Below, piece by piece: positions 1-8,281 of a stretch of DNA of 64,000 nt. Each line of letters opens with the position of its first letter. Positions within the stretch are counted from its first letter, which is position 1. This DNA comes from Nocardioides plantarum (GTDB lineage Bacteria; Actinomycetota; Actinomycetes; Propionibacteriales; Nocardioidaceae): contig NZ_VDMS01000001.1 of NCBI RefSeq assembly GCF_006346395.1, positions 248,001-312,000 of the forward strand, given 5' to 3'. The notes under the pieces are model-generated. The model did no database searches. It was not told where the DNA came from and saw only the letters and a list, made by a program, of their open reading frames with translations. A program made the position numbers and the translations under genes.

Positions 1-2
1 CG

Positions 3-2030
3 CTCGCGCCCGACCACCCGCTCGGCGAGGACGGTCGCGGCCTGTCCGCCGGCCAGCGCGCGCGGCTCGGGCTGGCCCGGGTGCTCGTGAGCGACCGGCC
101 CGTCGTCCTCCTCGACGAGCCCACCGCCCACGTCGACGCCGCCACCGAGGAGGTGCTGCTGGGCGTCGTACGCGAGCTGGCGCGCGAGCGTCTGGTCGTG
201 GTCGTGGCGCACCGGCCCGCGCTGGTGGCGGCGGCTGATCGGGTGGTCGAGCTGGCTCCGGTGACCCGGTTGGAAAATCTCCGCCTCAGCGGTGAATCTC
301 CCACCGCTATGACGAAGCTTCGTCGTGGAGGTCGGAGTTTCACCACTGACGTGGTGAATCTCCCAACGCCTACGACCCCCGAGATCCGCACCCGCGCCCG
401 CCTGGCGGCCGCCACCGTGCTGGGCGTCCTGGCCTCGACCGCCGGGGTCGCGCTGACGGCCACCGCCGGGTGGCTGATCGTGCGCTCGTCGGAGCACCCC
501 CCGGTGCTGATGCTGATGGTCGCGATCGTCGGGGTCCGCACGTTCGGGCTGGCGCGGCCGGTGCTGCGCTACGTCGAGCGTCTGGTCTCGCACGACGCGG
601 CGCTGCGGCTGCTCGCTGCGCGCCGCGTGCAGGTGTACGACGACCTGGTGCCGCTGGTCCCCGGGCGCACCGGGCGTCGTGGTGACGTGCTGGCGGCGGT
701 CGTGGACGACGTCGACGCCGTGGTGGACGCCGTCGTACGGGTGCGGATGCCCGTGGCCACGTGGCTGGGCACGACCGGGCTGGTCGCGCTGGTGTCGGCG
801 CTGTTCCTGCCCGCCGCCGCCCCGGTCGTCGCCGCGACCGGGCTGGTCGCCGGCGGCGTCGCGTGGTCCGTGGCGCTGGTCGGGGGGCGCCGGCACGGGG
901 CGGCCCGGGTCCGCGCCCGCGCCACCCTGTCCGAGCGGGTCCTGGCCACCCTGCAGGACGCACGTCCGCTCGTGCTGTGGGGCGTCGAGGCAGGCCGGCT
1001 GGCCGAGGTCGAACGGGCCGGCGCGGCCCTCGGCACCGCGACCCGCCGGGCCGCCCGGTGGCTCGCCGCGGCCCGCACGGCGCCGCTGCTCGCGGCCGGG
1101 GCCGGGGTGCTGGTCATGGCCGATGTCGCGGCCGGACGTGTCTCGGACCCCGTGCTCGCGCTCCTGGTGCTCGCCCCCCTCGCCCTGGCCGAGGCTGCGG
1201 CCCCCCTCGCCGACGCGGGTGCGCTGCGCGACCCGACCCGTGCGGCCGCCGCGCGGCTCGACGCCCTCGCCGCCACCGCGCCCGCGGTGACCGAGCCCTC
1301 CCGGCCCGCACCGCACCCCGGGTCCGCCGACGTGGACGTCGACGGGGTCTCGGCCTCGTGGGGTGACGCACCCGCGCTGCGCGACGTGTCGCTGCGGGTC
1401 GGCCCCGGGCGCGCCACGGCCGTCGTCGGGCCCTCGGGCTCGGGCAAGTCGACGCTGGCGGCGGTGCTGGTGAGGTTCCTCGACCCGACCGCGGGCCGCT
1501 ACGCGTTGGGTCCGGTCGAGACCCGCGACCTGCGCGCCGACGACGTACGCCGCACGGTCGGGCTCCTGGACGACGACCCGTACCTCTTCGCCACCTCGGT
1601 GGTCGAGAACGTCCGGCTCGCCCGCCCCGACGCCACCGACGACGAGGTGCGGGCCGCACTGGTGGCCGCCCATCTCGACGACTGGGTCTCCTCGCTCCCG
1701 CGTGGCCTCGACACGGTCCTGGGTGACGGGGGCGACGCGGTGTCGGGCGGCGAGCGCGCCCGGATCGGTCTGGCCCGCCTGCTCCTGGCCGATCACGACG
1801 TGCTGGTGCTCGACGAGCCGACGGCTCACCTCGACCACGCGACCGCGACCGGCGTCGCCGACGACCTGCTCCGGCTGCGCACGACCACGGGCCTGGTGTG
1901 GATCACCCACACCGCGCACGGCCTCGACCGGATCGACGAGGTGCTCGACCTCAGCGCCGGGTGGGGTTCCCCAGATCGGTCACCAGGTCTCGACGCGCCG
2001 GTTCATGGCCCTCGCAGGCTCGGGCCATGA
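3..2030 (+). CDS. cydC: CydDC-type thiol reductant ABC exporter, 3' part (CydD tail fused to CydC)
   Basis: The frame is open from the first bases, so the gene starts before the window; 675 residues are visible. The first ~60 are the end of a CydD nucleotide-binding domain (signature LSAGQRARLGLARVL, Walker B LLDEPTAHVDA). A ~35-residue linker follows, then a complete CydC-like half: membrane domain, Walker A GPSGSGKST (about nt 1430-1460), signature SGGERARIGLARLLL and Walker B VLVLDEPTAHLD. CydDC exports cysteine/glutathione to the periplasmic side and supports cytochrome bd assembly. No stop separates the halves, so they are either one polypeptide, as in some actinobacteria, or were joined when the repeat at 269-367 entered the junction; an internal ATG at 309 could start CydC alone. 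The C-terminal ~20 residues run into another repeat and are probably not native. Confidence 0.85.
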   Translation, partial: LAPDHPLGEDGRGLSAGQRARLGLARVLVSDRPVVLLDEPTAHVDAATEEVLLGVVRELARERLVVVVAHRPALVAAADRVVELAPVTRLENLRLSGESPTAMTKLRRGGRSFTTDVVNLPTPTTPEIRTRARLAAATVLGVLASTAGVALTATAGWLIVRSSEHPPVLMLMVAIVGVRTFGLARPVLRYVERLVSHDAALRLLAARRVQVYDDLVPLVPGRTGRRGDVLAAVVDDVDAVVDAVVRVRMPVATWLGTTGLVALVSALFLPAAAPVVAATGLVAGGVAWSVALVGGRRHGAARVRARATLSERVLATLQDARPLVLWGVEAGRLAEVERAGAALGTATRRAARWLAAARTAPLLAAGAGVLVMADVAAGRVSDPVLALLVLAPLALAEAAAPLADAGALRDPTRAAAARLDALAATAPAVTEPSRPAPHPGSADVDVDGVSASWGDAPALRDVSLRVGPGRATAVVGPSGSGKSTLAAVLVRFLDPTAGRYALGPVETRDLRADDVRRTVGLLDDDPYLFATSVVENVRLARPDATDDEVRAALVAAHLDDWVSSLPRGLDTVLGDGGDAVSGGERARIGLARLLLADHDVLVLDEPTAHLDHATATGVADDLLRLRTTTGLVWITHTAHGLDRIDEVLDLSAGWGSPDRSPGLDAPVHGPRRLGP
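269..367 (+). repeat. ~100-bp palindromic interspersed repeat, copy 1, inside cydDC
   Basis: This stretch aligns in reverse complement with 53039-53138 at roughly 80% identity by eye over about 100 bp. Shared blocks include CCTCAGCGGTGAATCTCC, a central CGAAGCTTCG-like palindrome and GGAGTTTCACCAC...GGTGAATCTCCCA. Each end can fold on itself. Here it is translated in frame as about 33 residues between the CydD and CydC halves. Confidence 0.8.
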
Positions 2031-2048
2031 CGGCTTGCTCGACCACCG
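1983..2048 (+). repeat. REP-like inverted repeat at the 3' end of cydDC
   Basis: The outer arms resemble GGTCTCGAC ... GCTCGACCACC, and an inner stem CATGGCCC / GGGCCATG (about 2004-2029) encloses the cydDC stop codon. Elements with TCTCGAC/TCGACCACC arms are, from general familiarity, common between genes of Nocardioides-type genomes. It may act as a terminator for cydDC. Confidence 0.5.
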
Positions 2049-2083
2049 ATGAGGCGTAGCGCCCGCTCGCTGCGCTCGCGGGC

Positions 2084-3769
2084 CTACGCCTCGACGACCA
2101 CCGGGATGATCATCGGACGACGGCGGTGGGTGTTGCTGACCCAGCGGCCCACGACGCGTCGTACGGTCTGCTGGAGCTGGTAGGAGTCGACGTTGCCCTC
2201 GGCGAGCGCGGCGTTGACCGCGTCGATGACCGACTTCTGCACGGCGCTGAAGTCGTTGTTCTCCAGCGCGTTGCCGCGGGCGTGGATCTCGGGGCCTGCG
2301 GAGACCTTGCCGGTCACGGAGTCGATCACGATGATCACCGAGATGAAGCCCTCCTCGCCCAGGATGCGGCGGTCCTTGAGGTCGGCCTCGGTGATGTCGC
2401 CGACCGAGGTGCCGTCGACGAAGACCAGTCCGACGTCGACCTTGCCGACGATGGACGCGACCCCGTCGACGAGGTCGACGACCACGCCGTCCTCGGCGAC
2501 GACGACGTTCTCGACGCCGACCGAGCGGGCCAGGGCGGCGTTGGCCAGCATGTGCCGGATCTCGCCGTGCACGGGCAGCACGTTGCGGGGCTGGACGATG
2601 TTGTAGCAGTAGAGGAGCTCGCCGGCGCTGGCGTGGCCCGAGACGTGCACGTGCGCGTTGCCCTTGTGGACCACCCGCGCGCCCCAGCGGGCCAGCCCGT
2701 TGATGACCCGGTAGATGGCGTTCTCGTTGCCGGGGATCAGGCTGGAGGCGAGCAGGACGGTGTCGTTCTCCTCGATGTGGACGAAGTTGTGGCTGCGCTG
2801 GGCGATCCGGCTCAGCGCGCTCATCGGCTCGCCCTGGCTGCCGGTGGAGACCAGCACCTGACGCTCGGGCGGCAGGTCGGCGAGGTCCTTGGCCTCGACC
2901 AGGGTGCCACCGGGGACCGTGAGGTAGCCGAGGTCGCGGGCGATGCCCATGTTGCGCACCATCGAGCGGCCGACGTAGGCGACCTTGCGGTTGTTGGCCA
3001 CCGCGGCGTCGAGCACCTGCTGCACGCGGTGCACGTGGGAGGCGAAGCAGGCCACGATGATGCGCTGGGTGGAGTCGCGGAAGACCTGGTCGATGACCGG
3101 CGTGATCGACTTCTCGGTCGGGGTGAACCCAGGTGTCTCGGCGTTGGTGGAGTCGGTGAGGAACAGGTCGACGCCCTCCTCACCGAGGCGCGCGAACGAG
3201 CGCAGGTCGGTGATCCGGCCGTCGAGCGGCAGCTGGTCCATCTTGAAGTCACCGGTGTGCAGCACCAGCGCGGTGCCGGTGCGGATGGCGATGGCCAGCG
3301 CGTCGGGGATCGAGTGGTTGACCGCGATGAACTCGAGCTCGAACGGCCCCAGGATCATCCGGTCGCCGGCCTTGACCTTGTGGTGCACGGTCTGGCGCAG
3401 GCGGTGCTCGCGCAGCTTGCTGTCGAGCAGGGCGAGGGTGAGCTCGGAGCCGACCAGCGGGATGTCCTGGCGCTCGCGCAGGAGGTAGGGCGTGGCGCCG
3501 ATGTGGTCCTCGTGGCCGTGCGTCAGCACCAGGGCCTCGATGTCGTCGAGCCGGTCCCTGATCGGGCCGAAGTCGGGGAGGATCAGGTCGACGCCGGGCT
3601 GGTGGTCCTCGGGGAAGAGCACGCCGCAGTCGACGATCAGCAGGCGGCCGTCGTACTCGAAGACCGTCATGTTGCGACCGACCTCGCCGAGCCCGCCGAG
3701 CGCGGTGACGCGCAGTCCGCCCTTCGGCAGCTCGGGGGGTGCGGACAGCTCGGGGTGCGGGTGGCTCAA
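2084..3769 (-). CDS. rnj: Ribonuclease J
   Basis: 561 residues, a normal length for bacterial RNase J, a metallo-beta-lactamase/beta-CASP enzyme with 5'-3' exonuclease and endonuclease activity in RNA maturation and decay. The zinc-binding motif THGHEDH lies at residues 83-89, after the conserved ALGGLGEVGRNM start of the fold; later zinc and beta-CASP motifs (HTGDFKMD, VSTGSQGEP, VSGHAS) are all present. It sits 18 bp after dapA on the same strand, an old actinobacterial pairing, so cotranscription from the dapA promoter is likely. The ATG start gives a short acidic/proline-rich lead before the fold. Confidence 0.96.
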   Translation of the reverse strand: MSHPHPELSAPPELPKGGLRVTALGGLGEVGRNMTVFEYDGRLLIVDCGVLFPEDHQPGVDLILPDFGPIRDRLDDIEALVLTHGHEDHIGATPYLLRERQDIPLVGSELTLALLDSKLREHRLRQTVHHKVKAGDRMILGPFELEFIAVNHSIPDALAIAIRTGTALVLHTGDFKMDQLPLDGRITDLRSFARLGEEGVDLFLTDSTNAETPGFTPTEKSITPVIDQVFRDSTQRIIVACFASHVHRVQQVLDAAVANNRKVAYVGRSMVRNMGIARDLGYLTVPGGTLVEAKDLADLPPERQVLVSTGSQGEPMSALSRIAQRSHNFVHIEENDTVLLASSLIPGNENAIYRVINGLARWGARVVHKGNAHVHVSGHASAGELLYCYNIVQPRNVLPVHGEIRHMLANAALARSVGVENVVVAEDGVVVDLVDGVASIVGKVDVGLVFVDGTSVGDITEADLKDRRILGEEGFISVIIVIDSVTGKVSAGPEIHARGNALENNDFSAVQKSVIDAVNAALAEGNVDSYQLQQTVRRVVGRWVSNTHRRRPMIIPVVVEA

Positions 3770-3787
3770 GGGGTGTTCCTCACGTGT

Positions 3788-4675
3788 CTAGAGAAGCCCC
3801 GACGCGGTGAGGCCGGCCCGCAGGGCGGCGACCTCGTCGTCGTCGAGGGCCGCGAGCGGGGAGCGCACGCGGCGGTTGTCGAGGACGCCGAGGAGCTCGA
3901 GTCCTGCCTTGGCGGTGGTGGCGCCGTAGTTGGGGGTGCCCATGACCGCGTCGATCGCGGGCAGCAGTCGCACGTAGATCTCGCGGGCGCGCACGGGGTC
4001 GCCACCGGTGAAGGCGTCGTACATCGCGCGCAGCTCGTCGCCGCAGACGTGGCCGAGCACGGAGACGAACCCGACCGCGCCGTGGGCGAGCCAGGCGAGG
4101 TTGAGGATGTCGTCACCGGAGTAGATCGCGTAGCCGAGGTCGATCAGGCGGCTGCCGCGGGGCAGGTCGCCGACGGCGTCCTTGACGGCCACGACCTCGT
4201 CCCAGCCGGCCATCTCCTCGTACGACGACAGGGCCAGCTGGCTGCCCGTGCGGCCGGGCACGTCATAGAGCATCACCGGCAGCTCGGCGGCGTCGACGAC
4301 CGTGCGGAAGTGCTGCAGCATGCCGCGCTGACCGGGCTTGCTGTAGTAGGGGGTGACGAGCAGGACCCCGTCGGCGCCGGCCTTGTGGGCCTGCTGGGCC
4401 AGCCAGGTCGAGGTGCTGGTGTCGTTGGTGCCGACCCCGGCGACCAGCGCGATGTCGGGCCCGACGGCGTCACGGACGGCGGCCAGGGTCTCGCCGTCCT
4501 CCTCCTTGGTCGTCGTCGGCGACTCGCCGGTGGTTCCCGAGACGACGAGCCCGTCGTGACCGTGCTCGACGAGGTGGCGGGCGATGCGCTGGGTGGCCTC
4601 GAGGTCGACGGAGCCATCGGGCGCGAACGCGGTGGCCATCGCGGTGAGCACGGTGCCGAACGGCGCGGACGTCAT
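3788..4675 (-). CDS. dapA: 4-hydroxy-tetrahydrodipicolinate synthase
   Basis: 295 residues. Condenses pyruvate with aspartate semialdehyde, the first committed step of the diaminopimelate/lysine pathway, feeding peptidoglycan and protein synthesis. The Schiff-base lysine is in VVAVKDAVGD (Lys165), the catalytic tyrosine in VMLYDVPGRTG (Tyr137), and the TTGES pocket is at residues 48-52. The ATG at 4675 is fixed by a TAGCCT hexamer six bases upstream, consistent with a leaderless transcript. First gene of a dapA-rnj unit. Confidence 0.96.
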   Translation of the reverse strand: MTSAPFGTVLTAMATAFAPDGSVDLEATQRIARHLVEHGHDGLVVSGTTGESPTTTKEEDGETLAAVRDAVGPDIALVAGVGTNDTSTSTWLAQQAHKAGADGVLLVTPYYSKPGQRGMLQHFRTVVDAAELPVMLYDVPGRTGSQLALSSYEEMAGWDEVVAVKDAVGDLPRGSRLIDLGYAIYSGDDILNLAWLAHGAVGFVSVLGHVCGDELRAMYDAFTGGDPVRAREIYVRLLPAIDAVMGTPNYGATTAKAGLELLGVLDNRRVRSPLAALDDDEVAALRAGLTASGLL

Positions 4676-4681
4676 GGGTGC

Positions 4682-4687
4682 AGGCTA
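4682..4687 (-). promoter_or_regulatory. -10 hexamer of leaderless dapA
   Basis: TAGCCT on the minus strand, six bases before the dapA ATG, so transcription should begin at or next to the start codon. It overlaps the stop codon of the upstream oxidoreductase gene. Confidence 0.6.
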
Positions 4688-5626
4688 TCGGGCGAGGTCG
4701 GCTGCACCCGGCAGGACCTCCGCGGCCAGCAGGTCGAGGTGGTCGAGGTCGGCGAGGTCGAGCACCTGGAGGTAGGCCCGCTGCGAGCCGACCGCCGCGA
4801 AGCGTGCCAGCGTCGCCACCGCCTCGGCCGGGGTGCCGGCGACGCCGTTGGCCCGCAGCTCGTCGGGCTCGCGCCCGATCGCCTCGGCCCGCCGGCGGAA
4901 CTCGGCCTCGTCGGACCCCACGCACACCACGAGCGCGTTGGACCACCGCATCGTGGCCGGGTCGCGGTCGGCGTCCTCGCAGGCCCGGGTGACCCGCTCG
5001 AGCTGGGCGCGGGTGGTGTCGGTGTCGACGAACGGCAGGTTGAACTCGTCGGCGTACGCCGCGGCGAGGGCCGGGGTGCGCCTCTTGCCGACGCCGCCCA
5101 CGATGACCGGCGGCTTCGGCTGGTGGGGCTTGGGGAGGCCCGGGCTGTCGCTCACCTGGTAGTGCGTGCCGTGGTGGGAGAAGCCGCCGGTGCTCGCGTC
5201 GGCGGCCCACAGCCCGGTGATGACCGCGAGCTGCTCCTCGTAGCGGTCGAACCGCTCGGCCGTGGACGGGAACGGGATGCCGTACTTCTGGTGCTCGGCC
5301 TCGAACCAGCCCGCGCCGAAGCCGAGCTCGACCCGCCCGCCGCTCATCTGGTCGACGCCCGCGACGCTGATGGCCAGCGGGCCGGGGTGGCGGAAGGTCG
5401 CACTGGTCATCAGGGTGCCGAGGCGGATCGTCGTGGTGTCACGGGCCAGGCCGGCCAGGGTGATCCACGCGTCGCTCGGGCCGGGCAGGCCGTCGGTGCC
5501 CATGCCGAGGTAGTGGTCGGAGCGGAAGAAGGCGCCGAAGCCGAGCCGCTCGGCGTGCAGCGCGACCGCGAGCAGGTCGTCGTACGTCGCCCCCTGCTGG
5601 GGCTCGGTGAAGATGCGGAGGTCCAT
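4685..5626 (-). CDS. LLM-class flavin/F420-dependent oxidoreductase
   Basis: 313 residues of the luciferase-like TIM-barrel superfamily, with the typical start MDLRIFTEP, the SDHY strand, RLGTLMTSATFRHPG and ELGFGAGWFEAEH. Close actinobacterial relatives use cofactor F420; the substrate cannot be told from sequence. An ATG 30 residues upstream (5716) would overlap folA and add a low-complexity extension. The ATG at 5626 is preferred because CAGGCT lies seven bases before it. It ends 9 bp before dapA on the same strand. Confidence 0.85.
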   Translation of the reverse strand: MDLRIFTEPQQGATYDDLLAVALHAERLGFGAFFRSDHYLGMGTDGLPGPSDAWITLAGLARDTTTIRLGTLMTSATFRHPGPLAISVAGVDQMSGGRVELGFGAGWFEAEHQKYGIPFPSTAERFDRYEEQLAVITGLWAADASTGGFSHHGTHYQVSDSPGLPKPHQPKPPVIVGGVGKRRTPALAAAYADEFNLPFVDTDTTRAQLERVTRACEDADRDPATMRWSNALVVCVGSDEAEFRRRAEAIGREPDELRANGVAGTPAEAVATLARFAAVGSQRAYLQVLDLADLDHLDLLAAEVLPGAADLAR

Positions 5627-5633
5627 GGGCCCC

Positions 5634-5639
5634 AGCCTG
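5634..5639 (-). promoter_or_regulatory. -10 hexamer supporting the start at 5626
   Basis: CAGGCT on the minus strand, seven bases before the ATG of the LLM oxidoreductase. Confidence 0.45.
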
Positions 5640-5669
5640 CCAGCCGGTCGGGAGCCGGCCGAGCGTCGG

Positions 5670-6149
5670 TCAGACCCGCTCGTACCAGACGCGGTCGTAG
5701 CCCTCGAAGTGCTCACGGTCGGACTCGGCCCACAGCGCGGGGTCGATCACGGGGAAGAACGCGTCGCCCTCGGGCTCGAGCGGTACCTCGCTGATCACCA
5801 GCTCGCTGGCCAGGCTGATCGCCTCGGCGTAGACCTGCGCGCCGCCCGCCACGATCACCTCGCCGTCGGGCAGGGTCGCGGCCTTGGCGAGCGCGTCGAG
5901 CATCGACCGGGCGACGAGGACCTCAGGGTGGCCGGGGGTCCAGTCGCGGTCACGCGTCAGCACGATCGTCGTACGGCCCGGGAGCGGGCGGCCGATCGAC
6001 TCGAAGGTGGCGCGTCCCATCACCAGGGCGTGGCCCAGGGTGAGCTTCTTGAACTCGGCCTGCTCGCCGGGGACCTGCCACGGGATGTCGGGGCCGCGGC
6101 CGATGACGCGGTTGCGCGCCACGGCGGCGACGAGGAGGACGCGCTTCAT
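5670..6149 (-). CDS. folA: Dihydrofolate reductase
   Basis: 159 residues, the usual size for bacterial DHFR. Reduces dihydrofolate to tetrahydrofolate with NADPH, regenerating the cofactor consumed by the thymidylate synthase encoded 1.3 kb upstream. Conserved pieces: AAVARNRVIGRG at the N-terminus, the IPWQVPGE substrate segment, VMGRATFESIG and VIVAGGAQVYAEAI (NADPH binding). A much longer frame runs upstream, but homology starts at MKRVLLVAAV, and this ATG overlaps the stop of the preceding gene as ATGA, indicating translational coupling. Confidence 0.95.
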   Translation of the reverse strand: MKRVLLVAAVARNRVIGRGPDIPWQVPGEQAEFKKLTLGHALVMGRATFESIGRPLPGRTTIVLTRDRDWTPGHPEVLVARSMLDALAKAATLPDGEVIVAGGAQVYAEAISLASELVISEVPLEPEGDAFFPVIDPALWAESDREHFEGYDRVWYERV

Positions 6150-7294
6150 GCGAGCTTGACCCCCTGGTCGGACTGGTCGGGTACGACGCCCAGCAGCCGG
6201 TCGCGCAGCTCGACGAGCTCGCCGACCGCGTCGACGAACCGGACGGTGCTCTCGCCGACCTGGAGGTCGTCGAAGTAGTGGTGCCGCATCGCGACGCGGG
6301 CCAGGTGGTGCTCGTCGTGCTCGAGGCGGCTGGCGAGCAGCTCGGTCAGGCCGCCGACGGTGCGGACGTCGACGACGTCGGCGCACCGGCTGACCGGGAC
6401 CTCGCGACGCAGCCGCTCGCCGTCGAGATGGGGGTCGGTGATCAGGATCGGCGCGTCGTTGCGCAGGTAGAGCCAGTCGAGGCCGACCGAGGAGACGTCG
6501 GTGACGATCGCGTCGCAGGCCGGCATCAGCGCGAGGATGTCGCCGACGACGACCGCCCGGTGTCCCGCCTCGGGCGCGGCTTCGCGGGCCCGGTCGATCG
6601 CCGCGAGGACGTCGCGGTGGGCCTCGCGGATCTCGGGACGCAGGCTCGTGGTGACCTTCGGGTGCGGCTTGTAGACCAGGCGCACGTCGGGCAGGGCCAG
6701 CACCGCCTCGACGATGCGCCGCCCGAGGACCGCCACGGAGGTGTAGTCGTTGTAGTCGGCGTCGCCCTCCCAGGTGGGGGCGTAGAGCACCGTGCGCCGC
6801 TCGCTCGCGGCGAGCGGGTCGGCGGGGTGCAGGTCGAGCTGGGGCCGGCCGACGCGCACGAGCCTGGCGGCGTCGAACTCCATCAGCGCCGCCGTGTGCC
6901 GCTGCACAGCGGCCTCCCCCGCCACGAACACGCGGTCGTAGGCCTTGGCGTTGTTGCTGGCCATGCTCTGCTTGTCGCTCTCGCCGTGGTTGACGTGCGC
7001 GTGCAGCATCCGGGCGTCGATGAGCGACTGGAAGTTGGCCGGGCTGTTGTTGCAGTAGAGGACGACCCGGGCGTCGAGCTCGCCGTAGAGCTCGGTGAGG
7101 TCGGCGAAGGTCGGCGCCACCAGCACGGGCAGCCCGGTGCGGGCACCGACCACCTCGGCGGAGTCGGGGTCGCGCAGCACCAGCGCCACCGGGTGGTGCT
7201 GGTGGAGCACCTCGAGGACCGGCAGCCACGGGATGAGCTGGTAGGTGCGCGTGGGGTCGTCGGCGAAGTAGGCGACGACGGAGACCTCAGGCAC
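6146..7294 (-). CDS. CDP-glycerol glycerophosphotransferase-family protein
   Basis: 382 residues, GTG start. Resembles the TagB/TagF-type CDP-glycerol glycerophosphotransferase family, which builds poly(glycerol phosphate) chains of teichoic acids. Visible marks are VLYAPTWEGD, VYKPHPKV and the D-x-SS-x-x-DWLYL segment (TDVSSVGLDWLYLR), all typical of its GT-B C-terminal half. It lacks the long N-terminal glycosyltransferase region of large TagF proteins and shows no membrane segment. The acceptor is unknown. A TAGGAT hexamer six bases before the GTG marks a leaderless promoter; folA is coupled to its end by 4 bp, so folA is probably transcribed from here. Confidence 0.8.
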   Translation of the reverse strand: MPEVSVVAYFADDPTRTYQLIPWLPVLEVLHQHHPVALVLRDPDSAEVVGARTGLPVLVAPTFADLTELYGELDARVVLYCNNSPANFQSLIDARMLHAHVNHGESDKQSMASNNAKAYDRVFVAGEAAVQRHTAALMEFDAARLVRVGRPQLDLHPADPLAASERRTVLYAPTWEGDADYNDYTSVAVLGRRIVEAVLALPDVRLVYKPHPKVTTSLRPEIREAHRDVLAAIDRAREAAPEAGHRAVVVGDILALMPACDAIVTDVSSVGLDWLYLRNDAPILITDPHLDGERLRREVPVSRCADVVDVRTVGGLTELLASRLEHDEHHLARVAMRHHYFDDLQVGESTVRFVDAVGELVELRDRLLGVVPDQSDQGVKLA

Positions 7295-7300
7295 CCCGTG

Positions 7301-7306
7301 ATCCTA
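7301..7306 (-). promoter_or_regulatory. -10 hexamer of the CDP-glycerol transferase-like gene and folA
   Basis: TAGGAT on the minus strand with a six-base gap to the GTG at 7294. Confidence 0.6.
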
Positions 7307-7474
7307 TGCATCGGTGTCGATCGGACCCCACGCTGGTCGAGGTGGCCACCCGCGGCCGTCACCAGACCGCCGTGGTCGCGCTGGCAGCACAGGGTCCAGA
7401 GATCTCGAGGCTCGGCCGTGGCCGGCCTCGCACCTCGATCGACGGCCACGCTGGTCGAGGCGGGCCCTGGTCGC
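7307..7474. other. Intergenic region with a 15-bp direct repeat and a hairpin
   Basis: No credible gene. CCACGCTGGTCGAGG occurs at 7328-7342 and 7446-7460. A GC-rich imperfect hairpin around 7404-7431 (CGAGGC-TCGGCC / GGCCGGCCTCG) lies about 45 bp beyond the thyA stop and may be its terminator. The TGGTCGAGG unit resembles REP-type elements of related genomes. Confidence 0.4.
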
Positions 7475-8269
7475 TCAGACCGCGATCGGCGCCTTGATGC
7501 CGGGGTGGGGGTCGTAGCCCTCGACGGCGATGTGCTCGAGGTCGAAGGCCGCGAGGTCGGTGACCGTGGGGTCCAGGACGAGCCGTGGGAGCGGGCGGGG
7601 CTCGCGGGTGAGCTGGAGGCGGGCCTGGTCGAGGTGGTTGGTGTAGAGGTGGGCGTCGCCGAAGGTGTGCACGAAGTCGCCGACCTCGAGGCCGGTGACC
7701 TGGGCGACCATGTGGGTCAGCAGCGCGTAGGACGCGATGTTGAACGGGACACCGAGGAAGACGTCGGCCGAGCGCTGGTAGAGCTGGCACGAGAGCCGGC
7801 CGTCGGCGACGTAGAACTGGAACATCGTGTGGCACGGCGCCAACGCCATGGCGGGGATGTCGGCGACGTTCCAGGCCGAGACGACGTGGCGGCGGGAGTC
7901 GGGGTCGGCGCGGATCTGCTCGACGACCTGGGCGATCTGGTCGACGTGGTGGCCGTCGGGCGTCGGCCACGAGCGCCACTGGTAGCCGTAGACGGGCCCG
8001 AGGTCGCCGTCGGCGTCGGCCCACTCGTCCCAGATGGTGACGCCGCGGTCCTGCAGCCACTTGACGTTGGTGTCGCCGCGCAGGAACCACAGCAGCTCGG
8101 CGAAGATCGAGCGCGTGTGGACCTTCTTGGTCGTCACCAGCGGGAAGCCCTCGGTCAGGTCGAAGCGCAGCTGGTGGCCGAAGACCGAGAGGGTGCCGGT
8201 GCCGGTGCGGTCCGCCTTCTCGACGCCCTCGTCGAGGACGCGTTGGACGAGGTCGAGGTAGGCGCGCAC
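7475..8269 (-). CDS. thyA: Thymidylate synthase (ThyA type)
   Basis: 264 residues, full length. Methylates dUMP to dTMP with methylenetetrahydrofolate, producing the dihydrofolate that FolA recycles. The catalytic cysteine is Cys146 in [10 protein letters not shown]; the dUMP-binding arginines ([15 protein letters not shown]) and the folate-contacting C-terminal IAV are present. GTG start at 8269, with the hexamer TAGCCT six bases upstream. That hexamer contains the TAG stop codon of the preceding phzF-like gene, so the end of one gene is the promoter of the next. Confidence 0.97.
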   Translation of the reverse strand: MRAYLDLVQRVLDEGVEKADRTGTGTLSVFGHQLRFDLTEGFPLVTTKKVHTRSIFAELLWFLRGDTNVKWLQDRGVTIWDEWADADGDLGPVYGYQWRSWPTPDGHHVDQIAQVVEQIRADPDSRRHVVSAWNVADIPAMALAPCHTMFQFYVADGRLSCQLYQRSADVFLGVPFNIASYALLTHMVAQVTGLEVGDFVHTFGDAHLYTNHLDQARLQLTREPRPLPRLVLDPTVTDLAAFDLEHIAVEGYDPHPGIKAPIAV

Positions 8270-8275
8270 GGTCTC

Positions 8276-8281
8276 AGGCTA
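8276..8281 (-). promoter_or_regulatory. -10 hexamer of thyA, containing the phzF-like stop codon
   Basis: TAGCCT on the minus strand; its first three bases are the TAG stop of the upstream phzF-like gene. The gap to the thyA GTG is six bases. Confidence 0.6.

Noticed and set aside
2126..5794. 1222-codon open frame on the plus strand
   Set aside because: Antisense shadow of rnj, dapA and the LLM gene, with biased composition and no recognisable motif.
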